Below are positions 22,700 through 31,915 of a stretch of DNA of 64,000 bases, one piece after another (positions within the stretch are counted from its first letter, which is position 1; every line of letters begins with the position of its first letter). The position numbers were made by a program, and so were the translations under genes. Location of the stretch: positions 806,001 through 870,000 of the forward strand of contig CM066304.1 of assembly GCA_033807695.1 (NCBI GenBank). Reading direction: 5' to 3'. The DNA is from Daedaleopsis sinensis (taxonomy: Eukaryota; Basidiomycota; Agaricomycetes; Polyporales; Polyporaceae). The notes under the pieces were generated by a model. That model made no database searches and had not been told where the DNA came from. It worked only from the letters and a program-made list of their open reading frames with translations.

Positions 22700-22716
22700 T
22701 GCCCTAAAGAAGCGGG
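22700..22716 (+). promoter_or_regulatory. Promoter motif shared with the BCS1 spacers
   Basis: TGCCCTAAAGAAGCGGG occurs here 130 bases before the ATG at 22846 and again, identically, at 35254, 45110 and 54972, about 250 bases before BCS1 copies 2-4. A CT-rich block with CTCCGCGTCCTC follows in all cases. A common regulatory site or a copied promoter piece is likely. Confidence 0.5.
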
Positions 22717-22845
22717 AGCCGCGTCGCGATCGGGAACTTCCTCCTTCTCCTCATCCCCCCTCCGCGTCCTCGCATACATACCCCAGTTTCATCATACCCA
22801 TCTCAAAAGCTGTCTTCAGCACCCTAATCTTTCTTGTACCACTAC

Positions 22846-23670
22846 ATGGGTCGCCCACTGTTCTCCGCACGCTCTCCAGCCGTCCACGTCGAGCCCGAGC
22901 CTCAGCAGCCAACATACGAGAAGTGGACTTACTGGAACGCGTTCGACCCGGATGCCGACGAGTTCTTCGAGAACGACGACGCCGTCTACGAGGCCTTCAT
23001 TGACCCCGCAGACCGCATCCAGCTCCCTGCCGATCGCGCTCAGCCGAGCGCCGTGGTTGACGTGGACGTCAGCAGCTCCAGCGAGGCCTCCTCCAGCGGC
23101 CGCGGCACCCCCATGGAAGTCGTCGACACGGATGCCCCGGACACCGCGAGCGAGGCTAGGAGGGAGATCCTGAGGGCGAGTGGAATGCGCGCCCTCGAAG
23201 ACCCCTCCCCACGCAACCCCGTCCTGGACGCAGAGATCGAGGCGGGACGCGACTTGCCCAGCCAGGAACGCGTCCTCTACTACCTCTCGCTCATGGAGAA
23301 CATAGAGGGTCCGCAGGGGCGCGAGCGCCGCAGCCAGCAGGAGCCACGTCCGACCGTGAGGGAGCGCATCCCCACCTACCTCGACCTGCCCCAGGAGGAG
23401 TCGCGCACGCCCTCCCCCGAGCCGGTCGCGCTCACCCGTGCGATTCCCATCCCTTCGACGCCCGCGCGTCCTTCCACGCCTCCTGCCCAGAACACCCCGC
23501 TCTTCGCGTCCCCTTCTCCGCCGCCGTCCGTGACGCCGAGGCTCTACTCCTGGGCGAGCTTGGCCCCTGCGCCCGGGATCCCCACGAGCCCGCTCACGAA
23601 CCGCGGTGCCCGCATGTCCGTTGCTCACATCGTCCCGCCTCCGCTCGTCCCCGCATACCGCGTCGCTTGA
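22846..23670 (+). CDS. Acidic, Pro/Ser-rich disordered protein
   Basis: Single exon of 274 residues; the first in-frame ATG is at 22846 (MGRPLFSAR). Codon third positions are strongly G/C, as in the known genes here, which supports coding. The first third has YEKWTYWNAFDPDADEFFEN, an aromatic and acidic stretch; the rest is rich in Pro, Ser, Glu and Arg with phosphosite-like TPSPEP and STPARPSTPP. No domain, signal peptide or membrane segment is recognised. Its promoter shares a 17-base motif with BCS1 copies 2-4 downstream, hinting at shared regulation or at copying of this promoter into the array. Confidence 0.6.
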   Translation: MGRPLFSARSPAVHVEPEPQQPTYEKWTYWNAFDPDADEFFENDDAVYEAFIDPADRIQLPADRAQPSAVVDVDVSSSSEASSSGRGTPMEVVDTDAPDTASEARREILRASGMRALEDPSPRNPVLDAEIEAGRDLPSQERVLYYLSLMENIEGPQGRERRSQQEPRPTVRERIPTYLDLPQEESRTPSPEPVALTRAIPIPSTPARPSTPPAQNTPLFASPSPPPSVTPRLYSWASLAPAPGIPTSPLTNRGARMSVAHIVPPPLVPAYRVA

Positions 23671-24116
23671 AGACGACGTCGGCTGGGGCCACCACTCTAA
23701 CGCCGCCGCGCTGGCCACCGCGACACCGCACAGTGCGCACGAACACTCTATGCCCCCAGTGCCTCCATGTCTGTCTTCTTCCCTGCTTGTCTCTGGTCCG
23801 CTCGTTTCCCTGTCTGCTCCGCAGCGTCACGATCATTGGAGTACTGTATCACTATCCCCGTTTTAACACCCGTGTCCCGGTCCAGGGCTTCCTCTTCAGA
23901 TATCGTGTCGTCCCCGTTGGTTGTCAAAAGGGTATTCACAGTACTTACCGCCATCCTCTCAGCTGTCGTTCGCTGCCCAGTGCACCCCACCGTCCTTGCA
24001 TGCAGTGTACTTCTACCATAGCATCCACCCGTCCGGTTCTTTATGCGTCACTTAGATACTCCCGCGCTCGTTGGAGAAGCGTGGCTGCCCATAAACAAAT
24101 CACACACGTTCGTTCG
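23671..24116. other. Intergenic region
   Basis: 3' flank of the acidic-protein gene; no additional gene supported. Confidence 0.4.
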
Positions 24117-24593
24117 TCATCGACCTCGCAGAACGTGAATATTTGGGGACGGTGCCGGATGAAGGATCGGTGAGCTTGGTAGAAACACCGTCTCTCCATC
24201 CAACACAACGACCTCAGCGACGCTTGCGCATGTGGAGGTTGTCCAGAGACTTGTAGGAACTGCATGGGCCGAGAGATCGTCGGAGGGCGTGCGAATGCAT
24301 ATCGTCGAAATCGGTGAAGTGAGTCGCTCACCGTAAGCCAACCTTTCAATCCCAGCGCAATCTCTCTCTACCACCATCTTCCACTCATTCCACTTTCCAA
24401 CGTCGTAGTCTCCAGTCACCGCACTCCTAGACGTCGCGATCGGGGGTTGTTGATGCGTGCTTTCAGAGTAGGTGAGAGGTCCGGTGTTCACCATCGAGTG
24501 CATCGGGGAAGCAGTAGGAGTGGGGGTGAGGTGAGAGAATGTGTTCAGAGGAGGAGGTGAGTGCACGCTAGTTATGCTGCAAACTTGCAACAC
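24117..24593 (-). CDS. Tentative exon pair of an unrecognised gene
   Basis: A minus-strand frame contains GDYDVGKWNEWKMVVERDC and AGIERLAYG, protein-like and followed by a good donor (GTGAGC) near 24333; a CATGCAG acceptor near 24257 can join a second exon. The upstream start and family are unknown. Low confidence. Confidence 0.25.
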   Translation of the reverse strand: MLQVCSITSVHSPPPLNTFSHLTPTPTASPMHSMVNTGPLTYSESTHQQPPIATSRSAVTGDYDVGKWNEWKMVVERDCAGIERLAYGERLTSPISTICIRTPSDDLSAHAVPTSLWTTSTCASVAEVVVLDGETVFLPSSPILHPAPSPNIHVLRGR

Positions 24594-25100
24594 CTGGAGA
24601 ACACGTTCTCCGCCTCGCGGCTTGGGCCCGGGGTCTTGATCTCATCGCGGGCACGATCCTCGTTGGCTGATGACCGTTGCTGCCGTCAGCTTCAGCAAAT
24701 CTTCCAGCTACGGGATTCTCCGCACATCTGCAGGGTGCGATACTGCGAGGCCCCAGCTACAGACTCATTGCTCGACGACAGCGACCTTGCGCGCTCGGAT
24801 GGGACTGGGATCTTGATGAGATGCAACTATGTAGTTGCTGGACAGGAGACAAGTGGCCGTAAGTCCGAGAAGATCAAGCCCTCGCAGGAAAACACAATCG
24901 ATTTCCATCGCCTCGCGGCCTCTGCGTCGAGTTACCGCGTCCACGCAGCGAGGCTCGTATGATCGGTCCCCTCAAACGATGCACCGTTCCCAACATCCCT
25001 GAAATGGGGGTGCATATGTGGTACTTCGAGGTACGCAAATATATTCATATTATTATCAACCCGAAGGCTGTACATGGACTGTGCACTCCGTCACTCGCTG
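24594..25100. other. Intergenic region left of the array
   Basis: No gene seen. It ends at the hairpin that marks the left side of the tandem array. Confidence 0.35.
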
Positions 25101-25195
25101 CCCAGACGCACTGATTGTATCGCCCGCACCCCACCAGTCTATGTAGCCGCGGGGGTGGGGTGCGGGCGATACACTCAGTAGTAAGTACGTCTGGG
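25101..25195. repeat. Long imperfect palindrome (hairpin) at left array edge
   Basis: A perfect 20-base inverted repeat (25116-25135 with 25154-25173, 18-base loop) is enclosed by an outer 8-base pair CCCAGACG/CGTCTGGG (25101-25108 with 25188-25195). It is about 20 bases left of where homology to the other array units begins, and is not present before copies 2-4. Confidence 0.8.
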
Positions 25196-25272
25196 CACGA
25201 GACAACGAGACCACTTTCGGTGCCCGGTCGTCGTGATCGTCGCGGCACCCCTGCGGTGCAGCGCCCGGCCCC

Positions 25273-25302
25273 CGCGTAATACGTTCAAGCGCACCGCGTA
25301 CG
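25273..25302. repeat. 30-base micro-inversion relative to units 2-4
   Basis: This segment is the reverse complement (28 of 30 bases) of the segment at the same place in unit 2 (35375-35404), unit 3 (45231-45260) and unit 4 (55093-55122). Both ends carry the self-complementary CGCG. Confidence 0.8.
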
Positions 25303-25368
25303 ATGACTAGGGATGATGCAAACCCCACATTTGGCAACTCGACTGTGGCGCCGCTTGCGGGAACAGCA

Positions 25369-25374
25369 TATAAA
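25369..25374 (+). promoter_or_regulatory. TATA box of BCS1 copy 1
   Basis: TATAAA within the conserved CAGCATATAAAGCCCTCGAT, 57 bases before the ATG at 25426. Confidence 0.6.
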
Positions 25375-25425
25375 GCCCTCGATGCGGCCTGCAGCCCCTC
25401 AAGCTGCCAGTGCAAGACCCGCGGT

Positions 25426-27434
25426 ATGGACGCGGCCCAAGTCCTCCAGACCGTCCTCTCTGTGATCCAGTCGGGAAGCCCTGGGGAGGGCCCCTCTGAT
25501 CCTGGCGCAGCATGTCCCGGGACTGCACAAACCTCTGGGACAAGCCATCCGGCGTCTGCGGGCAGCCCCGCCGCTTCGAATGTCTCCCTGCCTCAGCTGC
25601 TCCTGCTCCTCCTGGGGACCTCGGCCGTGCGGGACTGGATTAAGCTGCTGCTCATCGGCGCATTCTTTGAGACCTGCCGCCGCTACTCCAGCCAGGCGTG
25701 GACGAAGGTCGTAGACTTTTTCTGGGTGACCGTCAGCTTTGAGATAGGCGAAGACTGTACAAGTGAGACGCCACTCCCATCTTCCAGCGCGACCGAATCG
25801 CTTACCGTTGTGTCGCGCAGCCTGGCTTCTGTATTGGCTGTCGCAGCAGAAAATCTTCCGTGCGTCTGCTCCACTTACACTACACGAGGCTGAAGAAGCG
25901 TGCTGACGGTCTTCTACTGCTAGACAATGCACGCAACGTCGAAGTGACGTCCGACTACTACGATTTCGACCATACCAAGTACGACGACCTCGGTGAGCAT
26001 CAGTGGGACGAAAGCGCCCACGTGTCACTCTACCCTTCCCTCGACCGAACGTATTCGATGTGGTACAAGGGTCGATACATACTCGTCAACCGGGAACGTC
26101 TGAATGAAGGAGGCTTTCGACGACCTACAGAAATCCTTCATGTCCGGTAAGTGTCGTGACCTACAGGCTTCATTGTGATGCTATACTCATCCGTGTCCGT
26201 ACTCACAGTATGCTCACGCGTGACACGCAACTCCTGCGTGACCTGGTCGTCGAAGCACGGACTCTGTACATGTTGGCGAATGAACATCTTATTTCCGTCT
26301 ACGTTGCAGAGAAGTGAGTACCATACATCTTTCTGTATACGTGTCACAGCGCTCATTTCCTGACGAGCCAGTGCGGACTCTTGGAAGCAAGTGGCGACGC
26401 AAGAGAAGCGGCCCTCCTCGTCCGTCATCCTCGACCCAGGAGTGATGGAGCTCGTACTCCATGACGCGAGGGAGTTCCTCAAAAGCAAAAAGTGGTATGC
26501 CACTCGAGGTACGTCTCCTGTCCCTGTGTCCATCACGATCCGGTCCCTGATGATCTGTGATGCAGGTATCCCGCACCGACGGGGCTACCTGCTCTACGGC
26601 GCCCCAGGCGCGGGGAAGACGTCGATGATCCACAGCATAGCGGGCGAGCTCAACCTCAACATCTACATCCTCTCGCTCACCGTCGCGAGCCTCGACGACA
26701 ACCGTCTGAAGGCGCTCATCTCGAATCTGCCCACGTCGTGCATCGTGCTCATCGAGGACATCGACGCCGCGTTCACGCACGCGATGAAGCGCGACATCGC
26801 GGACCCCGAGGCGCACGGGAAGGCCACTGACGACGGAGACCACGCGGCGGGCGGCAAGGACGACGGCGCGGGCGGCATGCTCTTCCACGGGGTGACGCTG
26901 AGCGGGCTCCTGAACGCGCTCGACGGGATCGCCGCGCAGGAGGGCCGGATCCTGTTCGCGACGACGAACGACTACTCGGCGCTGGACGCGGCGCTGCTGC
27001 GGCCGGGCCGGCTCGACCTGCACATCGAGTTCAAGCTCGCGAGCAGGTACCAGGCGACGGAGCTCTTCAAGCGGTTCTACGAGGCACCCGAGGACGCGGA
27101 GGACGCGGAGGACGCGGACGACACGGACGAGAAGGCGGGGGCACGCGAGGGCGAGGGCGAGAGCACGGCCGCGCTTCCTGCGGGCGTGACGAGCACGAGC
27201 GCGGTCGCGGGCGCGGAGCTCCCGCGGACGACGGCGGCGGCGCTGGCGGAGCAGTTCGCCTCGAGCATCCCGCCGCGGGCGTTCTCGATGGCGACGCTGC
27301 AGGGGTACCTGATGGCGTACAAGGTGCGGCCGTACGACGCGGTCGCGGACGCGCCGGCGTGGGTGGAGAAGAAGCTGAGGGAGAAGGGTCAGGTTGAGGT
27401 TCAGGTCGAGGAGCAGCTTGACAGGTTGTTGTAG
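25426..27434 (+). CDS. BCS1-like AAA ATPase, array copy 1
   Basis: Six exons: 25426-25762, 25821-25859, 25924-26146, 26209-26313, 26372-26508 and 26566-27434, 569 residues. BCS1 proteins are AAA ATPases of the mitochondrial inner membrane; the true BCS1 folds and inserts the Rieske protein into complex III, while fungal paralogues have unknown roles. Seen: a single membrane anchor (VRDWIKLLLIGAFF, 68-81) and BCS1_N-type region (to about 270); AAA core with Walker A GAPGAGKTS (K298), Walker B CIVLIED (339-345), sensor strand LFATTND and R-P-G-R arginine finger; an acidic insert (PEDAEDAEDADDTDEK); and the C-terminal FSMATLQGYLMAYKV lid. All key residues are kept. This copy is the most diverged of the four (VTVSFEIG, YSMWYKG) and has three extra residues in the acidic insert. 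Likely paralogue, not the orthologue of yeast BCS1. Confidence 0.88.
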
Positions 27435-27634
27435 CTGTAGCATACAAGTACGTCTTGAATGACAATGCTCAGTGCGCACTTTGCGAGGGTCGAACAACGT
27501 GCGAGCGGCCGCGGATCAGACGGGGACACGCGGGTGTGGTTTGCGCGAGGCCGGGGCGCGCCGCTGTGCAGAATGGGTGCGCCGCCGTTTCCAACTCGAG
27601 AAAGAATTCGATCGTTAGGGAGAGTATTGGCATG
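27435..27634. other. 3' flank of BCS1 copy 1
   Basis: Conserved in units 1-3; no gene seen. Confidence 0.4.
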
Positions 27635-27945
27635 CAATCTGGACGTGTGGTAGAGGTACAGTATTCGTATGCAAAGTATTATTCTGCAATCTGGACGTGT
27701 GGTAGAGGTACAGTATTCGTATGCAAAGTATTATTCTGCAATCTGGACGTGTGGTAGAGGTACAGTATTCGTATGCAAAGTATTATTCTGCAATCTGGAC
27801 GTGTGGTAGAGGTACAGTATTCGTATGCAAAGTATTATTCTGCAATCTGGACGTGTGGTAGAGGTACAGTATTCGTATGCAAAGTATTCGTATGCAATCT
27901 GGACGTGTGGTAGAGGTACAGTACTTGTCTGCAATCTGGACGGTC
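27635..27945. repeat. 52-base minisatellite, unit 1 only
   Basis: Five complete 52-base copies start at 27635, 27687, 27739, 27791 and 27843, followed by shorter pieces from 27895 and 27932. Units 2 and 3 have only a single partial copy at the same place (about 37746 and 47590). Confidence 0.9.
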
Positions 27946-27952
27946 TGAAGAA

Positions 27953-28066
27953 GTGGGAGAGGGGGAGGGGTGGGAGGTGGGGACTCGGGAGGAGGAGGAG
28001 GAGGAGGAGGGGACTCGGGAGGAGGAGGAGGAGGAGGGGGAGGAGAGGGGAGACTCGAGAGCTGGG
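27953..28066. repeat. GGA/GGG polypurine tract, spacer 1
   Basis: Nearly pure purine strand with runs of GGAGGAGG and ACTCGGGAGG; could form triplex or G-quadruplex structures. Counterparts lie at 37766-37843 and 47618-47711 and differ in length. Confidence 0.75.
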
Positions 28067-28404
28067 CCGGCCGGAGGGCACACTCTGAAGAGGCGTGCAG
28101 AACCGATTCACTACACTACTAGTACTGTACATGTACACTCCCTCGAGCAACACGTTCTCTACGCCGCCGACTTGAATCTCCCCGTCCTCACGGGCGCCTC
28201 CGAGTCGACTCCCAAACGAACGCCGGGGTGGGCGCTCGAGCGCTGTCGCCTCTTGATCCCGTTCTGCCACCACCTCCGACTCCGTCCCCGCCCGTTCTCT
28301 GCATCCTGCGCTCATGACCACGCGACTGGCTCTTCCAATGCTGACGTATTCCCGCCGGAATGGACACTCGGAGTTGGTCCTCAAGAGTGCTGACAGCTAA
28401 CTTA

Positions 28405-29720
28405 GTTGTCAGATCTCGGTGAGTCCGCGGACTCGGAAGTACTCACTGCGCATTACAGAGATACTCGAGACTGCCGCGAGTCGTGCACTGCTGCGGACCT
28501 CATCGCGTCCCGTGCAAGCCGCCACCTGTCTCCCGCCGGCAGAAGCTTTGCGTGGCGGATTCTGTCTGCCCGCGGAAACTCTGAAATCGACGCTAGTGAG
28601 TCAATGCTGCCCTCCGGAAGCGTGACAAGGACACTTACGAGACATATTCAGACCTTTCCACACGTCTCGTGAACGCGGCCGCCGACCGGCATCTTTTCAA
28701 GACTCTGGCGAGCTTGAGAAGGCGAAGACCGCCGCTGCCGGAAGCGCAACGTCAGTCGATCCCGCCAGCCGGACGTGCGAAAGTGATACGCACAAGGCAT
28801 GTCGGAAACAGCCGTCGTGTGTCGCGACAGATGTCGATGTGTCTGGTGAACGCAGCCGCCGCCGGCCGATGGCAAGCTGGAGACGGTGACGGACGGTCCG
28901 CCGTCGCCGGACATACACTCCGAGTCAGTAAGTGAGCTCCATCATATAGAGGTGCGGAAAATATACTCACACAGTAGACACCACCGTCGCGCGCTGCGAT
29001 AGACGTCAACGTATCTCGTGAAGGCGGCCGCCGCCGGCCTCCTTCTCAAACGTCGCGCCGATGGCGAGCTGGAGCCTGGAGACGGTGACGGTGTCCGCCG
29101 TCGCCGGACACACACTTGAGACCATACCCAGTGAGTGAGCGAGTCCTTCATCTAGAGGTGCGGAAACGATACTCACACAGTAGATGCCGCCGTCGTGCGC
29201 TGCGACAGACGTCAACGTGTTGCGTGAACGCTGCCGCCTCCCGGCCATCTCAGATCGCGCGCCAATGGTGAGCTGGACAGGACAAGGACATGCGCCGCTG
29301 CCGGAAACACTCGGTGAGTCAAGGTCCGCCATCCGGGCGTGTGAGAGGATACTCACCAGAGACTCAGAAGAGCCCACCGTCGTGCACCACGGCAGGCATC
29401 AGTGCGTCTTGTGGGCACTGATCCCCCTCCCGACAATTATATAGGTGCCGATGGTGAGCTGACGACGTGTGCCGCCACCACTGGACACGTACTCTAGATC
29501 ATAATAAGTGAGTCAAGTCCGTCATCCAAAGGCGCGGAAGTAATACTTACAAGGGAGTCCCGAAACGAATGTCGTGCCCCGCGACAGCTCGTGAACGTGT
29601 CTGTCTCTCTACATCGCGTGCCTTGAGACGGAAGACGGTGTCCGCCGCTGCGGACGCTGTCTCTGAGTCATACACAATGAGTCAGCTCCGTTGTTAACAG
29701 GTGCGTATAAAGTACTCACA
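28405..29720. repeat. Array of about 200-base modules with mirrored splice signals, spacer 1
   Basis: About seven degenerate modules follow each other. Each starts with G-T-G-A-G-T (or GTAAGT) and about 45 bases later has A-C-T-C-A-C followed by an AG, so the plus strand reads as a 50-base intron and the minus strand as a donor GTGAGT with a CTCAC-like branch site. The 130-150 base stretches between share GTCAACG, GCGGCCGCCGCCGG and CGGTGTCCGCCG blocks. Reading frames are not kept across modules in either strand, so these look like duplicated exons that have decayed, or a noncoding transcript. Confidence 0.6.
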
Positions 29721-29723
29721 GCC

Positions 29724-29930
29724 TTAAGAGAACTCTTCCGATGGCCGGCCACCAGCGACGAGTCTATCCTCGTCTTCAGGCACGAGCGACTCAAAGTCGT
29801 TCTCCGGCTTCGGTAGATTCATGAACCCGGCCTGGAGGGCGCGTTTGGCGGAGGAGTTACGAAGGCGGTGTTCCCGCGGAGTATCCCCGATGGCTGAGAA
29901 GCCATCCTCTGCGTTGATTTGGAAGGCCAT
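29724..29930 (-). pseudogene. Cef1/Cdc5-like exon remnant, spacer 1
   Basis: The minus-strand frame reads INAEDGFSAIGDTPREHRLR and then KRALQAGFMNLPKPENDFE and LVPEDED, which resembles the linker after the Myb repeats of the splicing factor Cef1/CDC5L (pattern G-L/F-x-x-L-P-x-P-x-N-x-F-E-x-x-x-P-E). The frame ends in TAA where spacer 3 has CAA and a clean donor, so this copy looks broken at its 3' end. No Myb repeats are visible nearby. Similarity is from memory of the family and needs a search. Confidence 0.45.
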
Positions 29931-30344
29931 CGTGGATAGGGGTACGCAGGGATGAATCGTCCGGGAATGGACGTCGTACGACGCGACGGACGTCAGCGCC
30001 CCTCGTGAACGACTTCGCCTCCGCGCGCGCCAATGGTGAGCTTGAGACGATGTCCGCCGCCGCCCGAGTGAGCTTGGCCGGCGACGGCAGTCGAAACTAC
30101 GACGACGACACCGTGTTAGCAGGTTGAACATCGATGGACATTGAAGATACGTACCATAGCTTCGTAACACGGTGATCGGCCGTCGGCCATGTCCATATTC
30201 GCATCAATGCCGAGACTGCTGGCTCATGATGATGCGGTCAGAACATTGTAGGTGCAGAACTGTCTGAGCCGTACTCACCATATAGCAGGTATGTTCCAAT
30301 GCAGGAGTGCTGCACGCGGCGTCCGTGTAGAGCAGGACGATGTG

Positions 30345-30382
30345 GAGGGGAGATGGTGGGAGGAGGAAGGAGGAAGGAAGGT
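30345..30382. repeat. AGG/AAGG purine tract, spacer 1
   Basis: Short GGAGGAAGGAGG tract; longer in spacer 2 (40143-40204) and intermediate in spacer 3 (50032-50074). Confidence 0.7.
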
Positions 30383-30654
30383 GAGAATGTTTGAACGTTT
30401 GCCACCCAGCCTGTCTCTGACTCAGCACGCAAAGTTCCGTACGCCAGGAAACCATCCTATCGGGCTTGTCGGACAAGTATTTCGCTTCCAGGGCCTTCGC
30501 GGATCGGTCTCCTCCGACGCGAACATAACATTATCGAATCCACACCACCGGTTCAATAAGGTTGATTTACTAGAGGCGAGTGCGCGACATGGTCCACCGC
30601 GGTGTGTCTTCCAATACACGGATAGTATGACAATAGAAACGGTATCTACTTGCT

Positions 30655-31340
30655 CACAGGCAGCTCTGGGATCTCGACCATGTCCGACGACGGCGGCAGG
30701 TCCTCAACGTCCGAGGACTCGCCCTCCACCATGTCTGACGACTCCCCCACCGCGTCCTCGAGCTTCTCGTCGCTCGCCGTGATCCGGAGGCCAGGGATGA
30801 CGTCGCGCGGGCTACGGAAGGCGAGGAACATCTCGTCCTCAGAAGCCTCCTCAAACCGCATCTCCCCGCACTCCCACAGGCTCAGCAGGTACTCCATGTG
30901 ATGAGCTCTTCTGCATCTGAGGTGAGCGGCACGCTCCGGAATGCGAACCACAGCACAGCGGGCATGGTGAGGACTTACTGATCTTCCCGTCCATGTTCCG
31001 CCGGAGCTTGGACCGGGCGCGGACAATCCCGCTCCAATTGCGGGCTCCCACTGACTCGGACAGGTCCGGGGGTGTGCTCGAGGACTTGGATGACTTGGAG
31101 CGGCTGCGTGCTGGTGGCATGCGGAGATACCGAGCGGAGAAAAGTATCCGGAAGCTCAGAGAGTGCAAGTGCGAGTGCAAGTGCGAGTGCGAGGGTGAGG
31201 GTGAGAGTGAGGTGAGGCCCGGGGTGAGTGCGAGTGCGAGTGTGAGGGCGAGCGAGGGCGAGGAGGAGGGCGAAGACAAAAGCGAGAACTGGGAGACACC
31301 ATTGGACTCTGTGTCTCGGCGAACGTTCAGATCCAACCTG
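30655..31340 (-). pseudogene. Degraded acidic-protein coding region with hexamer repeat, spacer 1
   Basis: Two minus-strand frames look coding: SARYLRMPPARSRSKSSKSS ... KLRRNMDGKI (from about 31130 down to 30990) and MEYLLSLWECGEMRFEEASE ... SSDVEDLPPSSDM. A donor GTAAGT and acceptor lie between, but the frames do not join without a shift. A GTGCGA/GTGAGG hexamer repeat at 31160-31275 lies inside the 5' part and varies among copies. Family unknown. Confidence 0.35.
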
Positions 31341-31726
31341 TGAGATGACACGCTCCGTGCAATAAAAAACTTTTTACTGGGCTCGGAAACTCTCGCGGAC
31401 GCGAGAAGCCAGAATATTGAGCTTCTGGGTCCCACCGGTCAGGGTTCAGACAATTGTGGCAACCTCCCGCTCTTCTTGCCTCGAACCGAGACCCTGACTC
31501 CGCTTCCCATGGGAGAGTTCTGATATCAAGCCCGCTCCTTACTGTTCATAGCATCACTCTCGAGTCCATAGCATGCTCACAGTCAAATAGGTACACTGTA
31601 TAGTAGCCTACTAAATAATAAAGACCTTGCTCATATTGCAGAGGAGATTGAAGGACTGACAGGGTCAAGTATGGGCTGCTCCGAGAAGGAATTTGCGTGC
31701 TCCGAAATGGACTTCCATGTATCACA

Positions 31727-31915
31727 TTACAATTTGTCCTGTTCCTCGGCGCTGTCCCAGACCCTCGCTGTGAGGTCATCGGTTGGATATTCGCATCTGA
31801 CGGAGTGCCTTAACAGATGTAGAGAAACAGTATTCATTGCATGAAGAATATACAGTGGCATCTTTATGTCGAAATCAGTATCATACTCCCGTTCGTGGAC
31901 TCGGCCACTAGCCAT
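31727..31915 (-). CDS. Small conserved ORF of the spacer, copy 1
   Basis: From ATG 31915 it encodes 62 residues (MASGRVHEREYDTDFDIKMP ... DSAEEQDKL). The frame continues upstream without ATG, so it may be a terminal exon. The same frame is kept in spacers 2 and 3, with a 3-base indel upstream and mostly conservative changes, unlike most of the spacer. In spacer 3 the stop is lost and the frame runs on. Not recognised. Confidence 0.35.
   Translation of the reverse strand: MASGRVHEREYDTDFDIKMPLYILHAMNTVSLHLLRHSVRCEYPTDDLTARVWDSAEEQDKL

Noticed and set aside
28405..29720. CRISPR array
   Set aside because: Modules are about 200 bases, degenerate, and framed by splice signals; there are no short identical repeats with unique spacers, and the organism is a eukaryote.
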